Shown: positions 1 through 8,747 of the stretch, piece by piece | How the letters are laid out: every line of letters begins with the position of its first letter | Numbering within the stretch: position 1 is the stretch's first letter | Origin: Candidatus Zixiibacteriota bacterium | GTDB lineage: Bacteria > Zixibacteria > MSB-5A5 > GN15 > PGXB01 | Direction: 5' to 3' | Assembly (NCBI GenBank): GCA_026397505.1 | Contig: JAPLUR010000086.1 | Location: forward strand, 1 to 46,209 | Length of the DNA: 46,209 bases | The notes under the pieces: generated by a model | Seen by the model: only the letters and a program-made list of their open reading frames with translations | The model's database searches: none | Told to the model about the DNA's origin: nothing | Translations under genes and position numbers: made by a program

Positions 1-170
1 AGAGAGCCTTCCGTGAGGTAAGACGGCGTCTGAAAATAATGGGATATTTCCAAAACGCCCCAAGCTGCCGGAGAATCGTTTATGCTTTATTCAACTATTT
101 CAATCATAAATGGCACAGAAACAATGAAATAATAAAAACCAACAAAAACATGATACAAAAAGCAGCCTAA
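1..170 (+). CDS. C-terminal end of a Mutator/IS256-like transposase (partial)
   Basis: The frame is open from the window edge to TAA at 168-170 and gives about 55 residues. It contains FREVRRRLKIMGYF followed by a Cys-Arg-Arg and an Asn-rich tail. Mutator-type (IS256 family) transposases end with a similar segment: Arg-rich REIRRR, a hydrophobic GxFP stretch and a Leu-rich helix. The start, the DDE catalytic residues and the left end of the element are outside the window. No terminal inverted repeat could be confirmed downstream. The family call rests on this short stretch only. Confidence 0.55.
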   Translation, partial: RAFREVRRRLKIMGYFQNAPSCRRIVYALFNYFNHKWHRNNEIIKTNKNMIQKAA

Positions 171-249
171 ATAAATGAAAAAAAGGATATACCAATTTCC
201 ACACTAATATTGACATTACCGAACAGCTATTCAAGATTTGGATAGAAAA

Positions 250-280
250 AAGCGTCCCCCGCCCTTGCGGGGGGACGCTT
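250..280 (-). terminator. Rho-independent terminator of the aminotransferase gene
   Basis: A GC-rich inverted repeat (AAGCGTCCCCC paired with GGGGGACGCTT, short loop) is followed on the minus strand by a T run (the A run at 246-251 on the plus strand). It lies about 30 bp after the stop of the minus-strand gene ending at 312. Confidence 0.85.
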
Positions 281-311
281 CGGGTATATAAGAGAGTGGG
301 TATTCTATTTA

Positions 312-1592
312 TTAATCAACCAGCACGCGCTCTAATCTTTCGGCAATATAATCAACCTCATCATCATTGATAATCAGCGGCGGCGAGATGCGGATAGTGT
401 GGTGATGACTGTCGTTGCAGAGCATGTCGTGGCCGAGCAATTTCTCGCAGAAAACCATGGCATCGCCGTTTTTCACCTCGACCCCGATAAACAGACCCTC
501 ACCCCGCACCTCTTTGACATGAGTTGAGCGGGAGGCAACATCAAGGATTTTCTTTTTCAGTATCTTGCCGGTGGCGGCGGAACGTTCCGCCAGTTTCTCC
601 TCGACCATTACCTCCATGGCGGCCAGCCCGGCCACACAGGCCAGCGGATACCCGCCGAATGTGGAGCCATCGGACCCGGGTTTGAATGCCAGATCCATCA
701 GGGAAGTGTTGGTCACCAGCACCGAGACCGGCACCAGCCCGCCGGCGATTGCCTTGCCCAGCATGATGGCATCGGGGATAACATTCTCGTGCTCAAAACA
801 GAACCTCTTGCCGGTCCGCCCCATGCCGACCTGAATCTCATCAAAAAGCAACAGCAGGTTGTGCTTGTCGGCCAGCTCGCGAAGGCCTTTCAGGAATCCT
901 TTCGGCGGCTGGTACATCCCTCCCTCGCCCTGCATCGGCTCCACCAGTATGCCGCAAGTGTTCTTGTTAATCAGCTTCTCGGTTTCCTCGAGGCTGCCGT
1001 AGCGGGCAATTTTGAATCCCGGTGTCAGCGGGCCGAATCCCTCTTTGTACTTGGGGGTGGTGGAGAAAGAGATAATGGTAATCATCCGGCCATGAAAATT
1101 GTTTTCGTAGACGATTATTTCCTGCCGGCCATCGGGGATCCCTTTTTCTTTCCAGCCATAATACCGCGCCAGTTTGATCGCGGTCTCCACCGATTCCACG
1201 CCGCCGTTCTTGGGGAGAACCTTGTTGCCGTTTTGGCCGAACCGCACCCCCAGTTGGGGAACAAACTCGGCGACTTTTTTCAGGAACAGAGCCAGGACAT
1301 CGGTATAAACGACATTCGATATCACCGAGCCGTACCCCTCCTGAAGCGCTTTCACCAGCGCATCGACGATTTTGGGATGATGGTGGCCGGCATTGGCGGC
1401 GCTGTAGGCGGCCAGGCAATCGAGAATTCTTCGGCCATCCTGGGTATAAAGCCAGGCACCCTGAGTTTTCCGAACAATCGCCTGCAGGCGGCGGTAATGA
1501 GTGGCGCCATAAATATGTTCAAGGTCTAAAATCTCTTTATCGGGGATCGAGGAATACCCGAGAGTCGCTTTATCTCTCAACGAAACTGTCAT
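312..1592 (-). CDS. rocD: Ornithine aminotransferase (PLP-dependent class III)
   Basis: The 426-residue product matches the usual length of class III (fold type I) aminotransferases. It would transfer the delta-amino group of ornithine to 2-oxoglutarate, giving glutamate semialdehyde and glutamate, in arginine/proline catabolism in the cytoplasm. Near residue 65 it has the AYSAANAGHHHPKI segment that is characteristic of ornithine aminotransferases. LLLFDEIQVGMGRTG is the cofactor-aspartate region, and the Schiff-base lysine is K280 in MLGKAIAGG. STFGGYPLACVAG follows. The start has AAGGAG about 8 nt upstream. The gene stands alone, with its own promoter (1629-1657) and terminator (250-280). 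Acetylornithine or lysine 6-aminotransferase activity cannot be ruled out from sequence alone. Confidence 0.85.
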   Translation of the reverse strand: MTVSLRDKATLGYSSIPDKEILDLEHIYGATHYRRLQAIVRKTQGAWLYTQDGRRILDCLAAYSAANAGHHHPKIVDALVKALQEGYGSVISNVVYTDVLALFLKKVAEFVPQLGVRFGQNGNKVLPKNGGVESVETAIKLARYYGWKEKGIPDGRQEIIVYENNFHGRMITIISFSTTPKYKEGFGPLTPGFKIARYGSLEETEKLINKNTCGILVEPMQGEGGMYQPPKGFLKGLRELADKHNLLLLFDEIQVGMGRTGKRFCFEHENVIPDAIMLGKAIAGGLVPVSVLVTNTSLMDLAFKPGSDGSTFGGYPLACVAGLAAMEVMVEEKLAERSAATGKILKKKILDVASRSTHVKEVRGEGLFIGVEVKNGDAMVFCEKLLGHDMLCNDSHHHTIRISPPLIINDDEVDYIAERLERVLVD

Positions 1593-1628
1593 ATTACAAC
1601 TCCTTTATATCAAATACTAAAGTCATAT

Positions 1629-1657
1629 ATTATAACACATTTCGGCTTTTTCGGCAA
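1629..1657 (-). promoter_or_regulatory. Sigma-70-like promoter of rocD
   Basis: Read on the minus strand, TTGCCG (1657-1652) is separated by 17 bp from a perfect TATAAT (1634-1629), about 35 bp before the start codon of the aminotransferase. Confidence 0.65.
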
Positions 1658-1819
1658 CCCCCTAAATCAACAATTTATAGTAACTTAGGCGTGAAAATTG
1701 AGGATAAAAAAAGGCAATTAACTCCCGATTCGACCGCCGCATCAAGAAAGGGTCAAAATCCGCCGGGAACGCTATAATACATTGCACGACAATAATATAA
1801 TGGTCGGAAAATCTCTCGC

Positions 1820-2575
1820 CTAATGAATATGTTTTATCGGGATAGTGTAGCGCGTGTGAAACGAATCACCAAGCTCGATAGTTATCGATTTGGAAAAAGA
1901 TACAGAATCGGCTTCGGGTCTGAAATGAATCATCGCCGCGGCCGAATCGTGCGCCGGGATGGAGCCGGGAAACTGTATTTCGAGAAGAGACGATGGGAAA
2001 TCAACCAGGTCCAGCCAGGCGCGGTGGTCACCTCTGTTGGTTATCAATAACGAAAGGGAATCGCGGGTGTCGTAGGACGGGAGCTCGAATTTCTGCGGCG
2101 TGATCAGCAGGGTCATCTCTGAATTGTCGGCGGCGATGGCATTGGTTGTGATCTGAACGAACGCGGCCGGCCTGGTTGAATCGGCGGCGGTGTAGATAGC
2201 CGGTCGTTTAGTCAAATGACCCTGAAATTCTCCGATGGTGAAAACAATCTCGAGAGCGGCGCTGTCGCCGGGAGGAAGAACCGCCTTGTCCAAAGGCGTA
2301 TAGGTGCAACCTCAGCCGGGATTTATCCGCGTGATACGGAGCGTATCATCGCCGGTTGAATAAAGCCAGAAAGTATGGCTGACGGTGGAAACGGTCGGCG
2401 TGTTACCGAAATTAAAGGTCGAGTCGGGGATACTCAGTTTCGGCCCCACGGGCTGTCGGTTTATGGGCGAGACCGGGGTGTCACCGCATGAGACAATAAA
2501 AACAACTGATATCAGGGCTATGAGAAGCAACCGCCCGCGGCACCGATTGATTTCGCCTGAAAGAGATAGCCTCAC
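1820..2575 (-). CDS. DUF1573 lipoprotein with in-frame UGA; candidate selenoprotein
   Basis: Read through the TGA at 2314-2312, this is one 251-residue protein with selenocysteine proposed at residue 88. The GTG start has AAGGA about 8 nt upstream. Residues 1-30 are a lipoprotein signal (FIVSC lipobox), so the protein is probably membrane-anchored outside the cytoplasm. Residues about 45-130 match DUF1573, an Ig-like ASPM/HYDIN-type fold: a FxFG start, then SHTFWLYSTGDDTLRI, then the position where family members carry C-G-C-T. Here that motif is *-G-C-T. After the UGA the domain continues through LPPGDSAALEIVFTIGEF, and a second Ig-like region runs to the TAG stop at 1820. A stem-loop at 2282-2298 lies where a bacterial SECIS would be. 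Alternative reading: a pseudogene with one nonsense mutation, which is less likely because a second DUF1573 gene has UGA at the same position. Function unknown. Confidence 0.75.
2282..2298 (-). promoter_or_regulatory. Candidate bacterial SECIS hairpin of the DUF1573 lipoprotein
   Basis: In the mRNA, nucleotides 14-30 after the UGA form a perfect 6-bp stem, CGCCUU/AAGGCG, with the 5-nt loop UGGAC. The loop begins 20 nt after the UGA and has G at its second position. Published bacterial SECIS models call for an apical loop roughly 16-37 nt after UGA with a G among its first two bases. Confidence 0.6.
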
Positions 2576-2660
2576 GATGGTCCTTTCATTTCCATTTATA
2601 TAACTAAAATGCCCCGAATGTCAAGGGTTTTGCATCCTGACCAAAAAGGCACGCCAGAGT

Positions 2661-4688
2661 TCATTGGGCAAGGTTCTTGTAATAGGCGGAGATTTTCGGG
2701 TAATCGGATCGTTCGCGGCCATAAATGAGATATTGCCGGTAATGCTGGGCCGCCTGATTCCTGTCTCCGAATTTAAGGGCGATCACCATTTTGACCAGAT
2801 GACCCCCGGGGGAATTTTTATCGGCCGCGAAAAGGGTATCGGCAAGGGCCGAGGCTTTGTCATAATCCTGTTTATAGAAATGCGCAAGGGCGATGCTCTC
2901 GGTTATATGAGTGAGGGTCGGGGTGTATCGATGCGCTCGTTCAAGGAAAATCAGGGCGCTGTCATATTGGGCCTCTTTTATATAAAGCTGGCCGAGTTCA
3001 TTCATCAATGAAGTATTAAACGGGCGGATCGCCAGCGCCCGATGATAAAATTCCAGCGCGGAATCGCTGCGCCCTTCCTTGCCGTACAGATTGCCCATAA
3101 TCTGAAGGAAATCAGGATTGTAGGGATTGGCCAAATACAACTCTCGGGCCAGGTTCGTCGCTCTGGCATATTCACCTTTTTCGAGATAAGCATAGGCCAA
3201 CTGAAGGCGCGCCAGATTGGGAAAGATCCTATCCCTTTCTCTCACTACCTGTATATAACTGGTGGTATCGCCTTTCTGAAGATAATGATCGGCCAATATC
3301 ATCCAGCCGTTTTCATTTCTGCTGTCGAGAAGCGTCCTGAATCGCTCCTCGGCGACAGGCGATTGTCTGTTTACGGCCACGAAAGCAAAAGTCATCAGAG
3401 CCGCCAGGAGTGCGTAAGATATCACGGTTTTGAATGATCGAAAACTCCCCTTTTGATCGATCTGATATATTATGAGAAGCAGTGGGGCGAGCAAACTCAA
3501 TGACATAATATCCCAATCACGGGCCATGGTTGTACCTGCGCCGAAGAGAAGAAGGAACGCCAGTCCGCCTGCCGACAAAGAGGCCAGGAATGCGGCAACC
3601 GGACTCCGCAGACTCTTCTTACCATAAAAGAACCAAATTACCGCTAAAGTCAACGCCCCCGGGAAAATGAGAAAGACCAGATTGATAATATTCAGCAAAT
3701 GCGGAAGACTGAAAATAAAATAATCGTCGGCAAGAGGACGGCCGTGGAACAGAGGTAATATGAGAATTTCGAAATCAATTCTGGACCTGTACAGCCAGAG
3801 AAAGAGGATTATACCGCCAATCAGTGAGGCGGCGATTACCACACGTGCAAGTATTCGTGCTTTAGTATTTTCAACCGCCCTCAGGAGCAGATAGGCAACA
3901 CCCGGCAGGAAATAAAGCGCCTGCAGATGCATCATGAGCGCGACAAAATAAACAATAATTGCCGCCCAAAGCCAGCGACCGGTCTTCAACCAGCGCAGGG
4001 ACAGATAGATGAAAAGGGTCGCAGGAGCCCAAACCATTGAATAAAATTCCGCATATCCGAAAAAAAGGAGTACCGTAGCGGAAAAGATAAGCGAAGTCAG
4101 TCCCAAAAGACGTGTCGGGGCATGGTCGGCGATCTGCCTGATAATTAGAATCACACAATAAAGGTAGACGACACCGGAAATATAGGATAGGATTTGAAAG
4201 GCATGAAGCGCGGTCTGGGATGTATAAGCGCCCATAATACTCTGCAATTGCCGCAGAAGGAATATGGACCCCGGTTCTGTCAGTTTGTGAATGTACGCTT
4301 CGCCGCTGCCAAACACAGCCAACCAAGTATAGCTGTCGCCGAGCAGTTGCACCCGCGCATGAAAGATTATGAAAAGTAGCAGGCAGCATGCGACCAGCGT
4401 CAAACGCGGTGCGCGCCTATCCCCCCAGAGCCAGCTACTGATGCGATTGATTGATGATTCTACCTGTGGCAGTGAATCGGGCAGGATACTGACAACTATC
4501 ATCGCCGCAAAAGCGAGCAAGTATAAGATGACATACTGTGGCGAGAGGAAATAGATGTGATTTATACCCCATAGCGAGGGTGTGCCGAGAAAACCGGCGA
4601 TCGTGAAGCCCGCGGCAGAAAACAAAGTCGACCAGCAAAGAGTCTTCGCGATGATGTCTGACAATCGAGAAGTTCCGATTGATTGCAT
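2661..4688 (-). CDS. Polytopic membrane protein with C-terminal TPR repeats
   Basis: The product has 675 residues. Residues about 15-430 contain many hydrophobic segments, probably ten or more membrane helices, arranged like O-mannosyltransferase or O-antigen-ligase type membrane proteins. Residues about 445-675 are soluble tetratricopeptide repeats with canonical spacing (LQLAYAYLEKGEYARA, LEFYHRALAIRPFN, LGQLYIKEAQYDSALIF). Membrane-plus-TPR proteins of this design often take part in cell-envelope glycosylation or assembly, but I see no diagnostic catalytic motif and do not assign a reaction. The gene is on the same strand as the DUF1573 lipoprotein downstream, about 85 bp away. No good ribosome-binding site is visible at the chosen start. 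Confidence 0.75.
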   Translation of the reverse strand: MQSIGTSRLSDIIAKTLCWSTLFSAAGFTIAGFLGTPSLWGINHIYFLSPQYVILYLLAFAAMIVVSILPDSLPQVESSINRISSWLWGDRRAPRLTLVACCLLLFIIFHARVQLLGDSYTWLAVFGSGEAYIHKLTEPGSIFLLRQLQSIMGAYTSQTALHAFQILSYISGVVYLYCVILIIRQIADHAPTRLLGLTSLIFSATVLLFFGYAEFYSMVWAPATLFIYLSLRWLKTGRWLWAAIIVYFVALMMHLQALYFLPGVAYLLLRAVENTKARILARVVIAASLIGGIILFLWLYRSRIDFEILILPLFHGRPLADDYFIFSLPHLLNIINLVFLIFPGALTLAVIWFFYGKKSLRSPVAAFLASLSAGGLAFLLLFGAGTTMARDWDIMSLSLLAPLLLIIYQIDQKGSFRSFKTVISYALLAALMTFAFVAVNRQSPVAEERFRTLLDSRNENGWMILADHYLQKGDTTSYIQVVRERDRIFPNLARLQLAYAYLEKGEYARATNLARELYLANPYNPDFLQIMGNLYGKEGRSDSALEFYHRALAIRPFNTSLMNELGQLYIKEAQYDSALIFLERAHRYTPTLTHITESIALAHFYKQDYDKASALADTLFAADKNSPGGHLVKMVIALKFGDRNQAAQHYRQYLIYGRERSDYPKISAYYKNLAQ

Positions 4689-4936
4689 ATGCCGATAAAA
4701 TAATAAGAAAATTCGGGATTAACAATGAGGAAAAGACCAGTTCATCAATGTCGTGTCCCTATCTGGCTGCAATAATTACGATCGGCACGCCGTGCCTCGA
4801 TTGATCGGTTGCCATCCGCGTTACATGGTATGGATATTACAGGCAGACAACCGGAAGACGAGTAGAGGATGTCTCATGATTCGATTTCAGCCGAACACAG
4901 TGCTTTTGGGAAAGCCTCAGGACGTCTGCCCGGCGG

Positions 4937-5896
4937 TTATCCCGAATGAGTATTATTATTGTCGCGACGACGAATCTTATAGGTCGCCAGCGCCAGAAGG
5001 GTTATGGCTGCTTCGGCAATCGTTATCAAAACCCGATGTATCAGTGCAATCGAGGCGGCCACCGGCCCGCCGAAAGTGGGCGCCAAAAGTGCCGACATCA
5101 CGCCCTCACGCACACCCAATCCCGCCGGCGAAAGAAAAGTCACATACCCGACTATATAAGCAGTTACATAAGAGCCGGCCATATATACAAAACCCAACCC
5201 GTTCGCCAGATTCATCAACGCTTTAGTGAAAAAATAGAAAGAGACACCGAACAGGCCCCAGTTAAGAAGACACCATACAAAAATAACGATCCGGTTCCGC
5301 ATGGCGGGGCAGTAATTGACCGGTTCCCCTTTGAAAAGCTTAAGGACCTTGTTCAGGGCCCAGTTCAATCCATCCGGTTTGAAAAAGAGGAACAGGAAAA
5401 AGAGCAGCACCGCCCCCATGAAAATATACATCACATCGCGGAAAATCACCAGTGAGTCGGGCGGATGTCCAAACAGGAAAAAGAAACCGATGAGTACAAA
5501 CGAGGCCGGCAAGGCGTACGCCTGTATCAGGGCAAAAGAGGCCAGCGACACTTTAGCCGGAATATCCAATTGTTTGGCCAGGCCCACCATCCCCACGACC
5601 TGAAAGACTTTCCCCGGAATGTACCTTCCCAGATTGGCCAGATATACCACCCGGAACGATTCATGCAGCGCAACTTTGATTCCAAAACCTTCCAGCACCG
5701 CGCGCCAGATCATGCTCCCGCAGACATACGCTCCCATGAGAGTGATTATCGAAAGGAAGGCATAGAACCAGTCTATCCGCCAATCCCAGTTCTCAAGTTC
5801 CGCTCGGTTGTTATAGATCGTGCGGAAAAGGATATAAATGATTGCCGCCGCGATCAGCCACCCCAAAATATTCTTAATCAGTTTCTTTGCATTCAT
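4937..5896 (-). CDS. Flippase-like / lysylphosphatidylglycerol synthase transmembrane-domain protein
   Basis: The 319-residue integral membrane protein has about eight hydrophobic segments. The motifs LGRYIPGKVFQVVGMVGL near residue 90 and FLSPAGLGVREGVMSALL near residue 260 are the two signature regions of the LPG_synthase_TM / UPF0104 family (PF03706), the membrane half of MprF-like proteins. There is no C-terminal aminoacyl-transferase domain, so this is the stand-alone form, usually read as a lipid or glycolipid translocase of unknown substrate. It lies 36 bp after the response-regulator gene on the same strand. The 248-bp gap downstream (4689-4936) holds nothing I can identify. Confidence 0.8.
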   Translation of the reverse strand: MNAKKLIKNILGWLIAAAIIYILFRTIYNNRAELENWDWRIDWFYAFLSIITLMGAYVCGSMIWRAVLEGFGIKVALHESFRVVYLANLGRYIPGKVFQVVGMVGLAKQLDIPAKVSLASFALIQAYALPASFVLIGFFFLFGHPPDSLVIFRDVMYIFMGAVLLFFLFLFFKPDGLNWALNKVLKLFKGEPVNYCPAMRNRIVIFVWCLLNWGLFGVSFYFFTKALMNLANGLGFVYMAGSYVTAYIVGYVTFLSPAGLGVREGVMSALLAPTFGGPVAASIALIHRVLITIAEAAITLLALATYKIRRRDNNNTHSG

Positions 5897-5932
5897 AGTT
5901 CAATTACCGTGCAGTCATCCCGAATGGATCAA

Positions 5933-7315
5933 TTACTCCTTTTCCTCCGATGGCGGAGCGACGTTTTTATAGAATATACCATATTTCTTCATCCGATAAA
6001 TAAGGATATGGCGCGGTATTTTCAGGTGTTCGGCCGCTTTGGAGCGATTCCACCCGAAACGGTCCAAAGCTTCGACAATCAGCTTCTTTTCCGCTTCATG
6101 AAAAGTCAGATTTGTATTTGGAGAAACGATGCCGCCTTGCGACCGTGTATCACTCATACCAAAATCAGGCGGGAGATCGCCCGGCGTGAGAAGATTCGAC
6201 TTTCTCAAGACCACCATCCGCTCGATCAGGTTTTCCAGTTCTCTGATATTGCCCGGCCAATGATAATCCCTGAGGCGCCCCAACAGACGGTCATCAATCT
6301 CGATTTTTTGCTGTGGACTGTACCGACTCAGAAATTCGCCGATCAGCACCGGGATGTCATCAAGCCGCTCCCGCAGCCCGGGGACCGCCATCGGGATAAT
6401 ATTCAGGCGGTAGAAAAGGTCCTCACGGAATTTCCCCCCGGCGATTCGCTTTTTCAAATCAATATTGGTGGAAGCAATGAGACGGATATCAATTTCCCGA
6501 ACAACCTCCGCTCCCACCGGTTCTATCACCCGCTCCTGTATGATGCGGAGAAGTTTGGCCTGAAGTTCGGTACTCAGTTCGCTGACTTCATCGAGCAGAA
6601 GCGTGCCGCCATCCGCCAATTCGAATTTTCCCTTTTTGTCTTTAATGGCGCCGGTGAAAGCTCCTTTGACATGGCCGAAAAGCTCCGATTCCAGCAGTTC
6701 CCTCGGTATTGCGGCGCAGTTGACCGCCACAAACGGCTTTCCACTCCGGTGGCTTTTGAAATGTAACGCCCGTGCAATCAACTCCTTGCCGGTTCCCGAT
6801 TCGCCGGTAAGAAGCACGGTGGCATCGCTCGGGGCCACTTTTTCCACCAGTGCCAGCAGGTCCTTGAACGGCTTGGAGACACCGACGATATTCCGGAAAA
6901 ATTCTTTTCCATCCAGTTGTTGCCGCAGAAGGCGGTTCTCATCCTCAAGTTTCTTAAACCGGAGCGCCTTCTCGACGGCGCCGAAAAGCTCGTCATCCTC
7001 AAATGGCTTGGTCAAATAATCGAAAGCGCCCAGTTTCACCGCCTCGACCGCCATTGGCACCGTGGCATGAGCGGTGATAAGGATCACTTCAAGGTCAGAC
7101 TGCACCTGCTTGGAGCGTTCAAGAAGTTCCAGACCGTCAAGACCGGGCATCTTGATATCGGAGAGCAGCAGGTCATAGCGGTTGCGGCTCAATTCATCGA
7201 GCGCTTTCTCTCCATCCTCGACCGCATTTACCTCATACCCTTTCTGCTTCAGCTTGTACTGTATCACCCGGCGTAAACTGGGGTCGTCATCGGCCAGAAG
7301 AATCTTTATGCTCAT
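5933..7315 (-). CDS. Sigma-54-dependent response regulator, NtrC/AtoC/ZraR type
   Basis: The 460 residues show the full NtrC layout. The receiver domain (1-120) has the acidic pocket DDD at 9-11, phospho-acceptor D53 (SDIKMPG), T81 and K103. The AAA+ domain (about 145-370) has Walker A TGESGTGK at 170-177, the sigma-54 contact loop GAFTGA at 218-223 and Walker B GGTLLLDE. The Fis-type helix-turn-helix at the C-terminus includes NRSKAAEHLKIPRHILIYRM. The start overlaps the last 4 bp of the histidine-kinase gene, so the two form a translationally coupled two-component system. The targets are unknown. The upstream divergent gene encodes a YHS-domain protein and has a dyad in its leader. Confidence 0.93.
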   Translation of the reverse strand: MSIKILLADDDPSLRRVIQYKLKQKGYEVNAVEDGEKALDELSRNRYDLLLSDIKMPGLDGLELLERSKQVQSDLEVILITAHATVPMAVEAVKLGAFDYLTKPFEDDELFGAVEKALRFKKLEDENRLLRQQLDGKEFFRNIVGVSKPFKDLLALVEKVAPSDATVLLTGESGTGKELIARALHFKSHRSGKPFVAVNCAAIPRELLESELFGHVKGAFTGAIKDKKGKFELADGGTLLLDEVSELSTELQAKLLRIIQERVIEPVGAEVVREIDIRLIASTNIDLKKRIAGGKFREDLFYRLNIIPMAVPGLRERLDDIPVLIGEFLSRYSPQQKIEIDDRLLGRLRDYHWPGNIRELENLIERMVVLRKSNLLTPGDLPPDFGMSDTRSQGGIVSPNTNLTFHEAEKKLIVEALDRFGWNRSKAAEHLKIPRHILIYRMKKYGIFYKNVAPPSEEKE

Positions 7316-8391
7316 CGGCTCCCCCTGTCGATCGGCAGGGTGATATGAAAGGCCGTCCCTTCATTCAATCTGCTTTCGACTTCAATTCGCCCCCGGTGCC
7401 GGTCAATTATCGATTTGGTAATCGCCAGCCCGAGTCCGGTGCCTTTGGTTTTGGTAGTATAGAACGGTTCGAAAATTCTCTCCTTGTCCGGCCCGCTGAT
7501 TCCGCCGCCAAAATCACGCACGGCAAGTTGCACTTCGGCATGGTCGGTGGATAGAGTCACCTCTACGCGCCCGCCGGGTTGTGAGGCCTCTATGGCGTTC
7601 AAAATAAGATTTAGCAGTACCTGATGAATCTGTTCGGCATCGGCCGGAACATAAATGTCATCCGCAATTTCGGCCTGAAGCTCCAGCCCGCCCTGATTGA
7701 TTTGACCTTGCAGCTGTTTAAGTGAGGTTCGTACGGTATCACCCAGATTGATTCGGTGCAGCGCCATTTCCCTGGGACGGGCAAACTCCAGAAATTCCTT
7801 GACCGTACTATCGATACGTTTGATCTCTTTGTTAATTATCCCCCGGAACTCCTGTTTCTCCTCGGCGGTGGCGCTCTCGCCGGCCACAATTTCGACGGCT
7901 CCCTTAATGGAGGCCAGCGGATTCTTTATTTCATGCGCCACTCCGGCCGCCATTTGCCCGATAATCGATAGCTTGTGCGAGCGTTCCAGTTGAAGCTGGG
8001 TCTCTTCCTGCCGGCGCCGGATCCGCGATTCCCGGTCAATCAGGGCCCCGGTGAGAAGTGCGAGCGCAAAATAAAATATTATTTCCACCAGCTCGCTGGA
8101 GACATCAACGTGAGGATTATTCAGAAGAAAGATATAGGGCTGAACCAGCACCGATATCGCCAGGGCGGTCAAGAGCGCCCCCCGCAGGCCGAACCAGGCG
8201 GCCGCTACCACAATCGGGATATAACAAAGACGGCTATGGATAGCATGTCCCCAATTAGAATGGCCGAAAAGTGGTTCGATTATCCAACCGTAATGGATAG
8301 CCACTGTCAGGGCAACCGTCAGCGCCAGAGTGACCATTTTCCACCACCGGTCAGTCTGATTTTTTTCAAAGAGTGAGTTGGGCACGAGCAC
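7312..8391 (-). CDS. Membrane sensor histidine kinase
   Basis: The 359-residue protein has about four membrane segments in residues 18-118 with very short loops (GLRGALLTALAISVLVQPY resembles DUF4118-type sensors), so sensing is likely within or near the membrane. A short coiled coil follows. The HisKA domain has the H-box AGVAHEIKNPLASIKGA with phospho-accepting H153. The HATPase domain has the N box (LNLILNAIEAS), G1 box (DFGGGIS), F box (FEPFYTTK) and G2 box (GTGLGLA). There is no PAS or HAMP domain. It overlaps the downstream response regulator by 4 bp and is its obvious partner. A GTG start at 8391 or 8385 is the only choice, and the ribosome-binding site is weak. Confidence 0.92.
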   Translation of the reverse strand: MLVPNSLFEKNQTDRWWKMVTLALTVALTVAIHYGWIIEPLFGHSNWGHAIHSRLCYIPIVVAAAWFGLRGALLTALAISVLVQPYIFLLNNPHVDVSSELVEIIFYFALALLTGALIDRESRIRRRQEETQLQLERSHKLSIIGQMAAGVAHEIKNPLASIKGAVEIVAGESATAEEKQEFRGIINKEIKRIDSTVKEFLEFARPREMALHRINLGDTVRTSLKQLQGQINQGGLELQAEIADDIYVPADAEQIHQVLLNLILNAIEASQPGGRVEVTLSTDHAEVQLAVRDFGGGISGPDKERIFEPFYTTKTKGTGLGLAITKSIIDRHRGRIEVESRLNEGTAFHITLPIDRGSR

Positions 8392-8747
8392 CTTTGCAAC
8401 AATTAGATAGGTTCTAATTATCCTTTATGATAGCTGCTTAATCCTGTTTCGTCATTCGACATTCAATTATACATAATTAATGTAGAATATTGTTGAATTT
8501 TCTTCCCAGCGGTCAACAATAGTTTCGGTTCATTAATTATGGCCTCAGCCACAAAAAGGTATAATTTATTATATTACAAAGAGTTATCGCGAGCGACCCG
8601 ATCCGGCATCAAAATTGATATGACCACTGAAAGATAATAGCTGAAAAAGAACATGAACCTTGAAAGAAAGACGCATTATAATAATCAAAAAGATAAGATA
8701 AAATTAGTCTTTAATAAGTAAACTGAATTCTTGAAAGGAGTTCATCG
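8392..8747. other. AT-rich divergent intergenic region with a dyad
   Basis: This 356-bp gap separates the minus-strand kinase from the plus-strand YHS gene. I see no ORF or RNA gene. It holds a perfect 8-bp inverted repeat, ATTGTTGA (8489-8496) and TCAACAAT (8513-8520), separated by 16 bp, which could be an activator or repressor site. A TATAAT at 8560-8565 has no good -35 element. No clear -24/-12 sigma-54 promoter was found by eye. Confidence 0.4.

Noticed and set aside
789-1529. 246-residue plus-strand frame inside the aminotransferase gene
   Set aside because: It is the shadow of the well-supported rocD gene. No start signal and no domain.
5465-6766. 433-residue plus-strand frame spanning two genes
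   Set aside because: It lies antisense to the flippase-like gene and the NtrC-type regulator, both with clear domains in the other strand. No domain is visible in its own translation.
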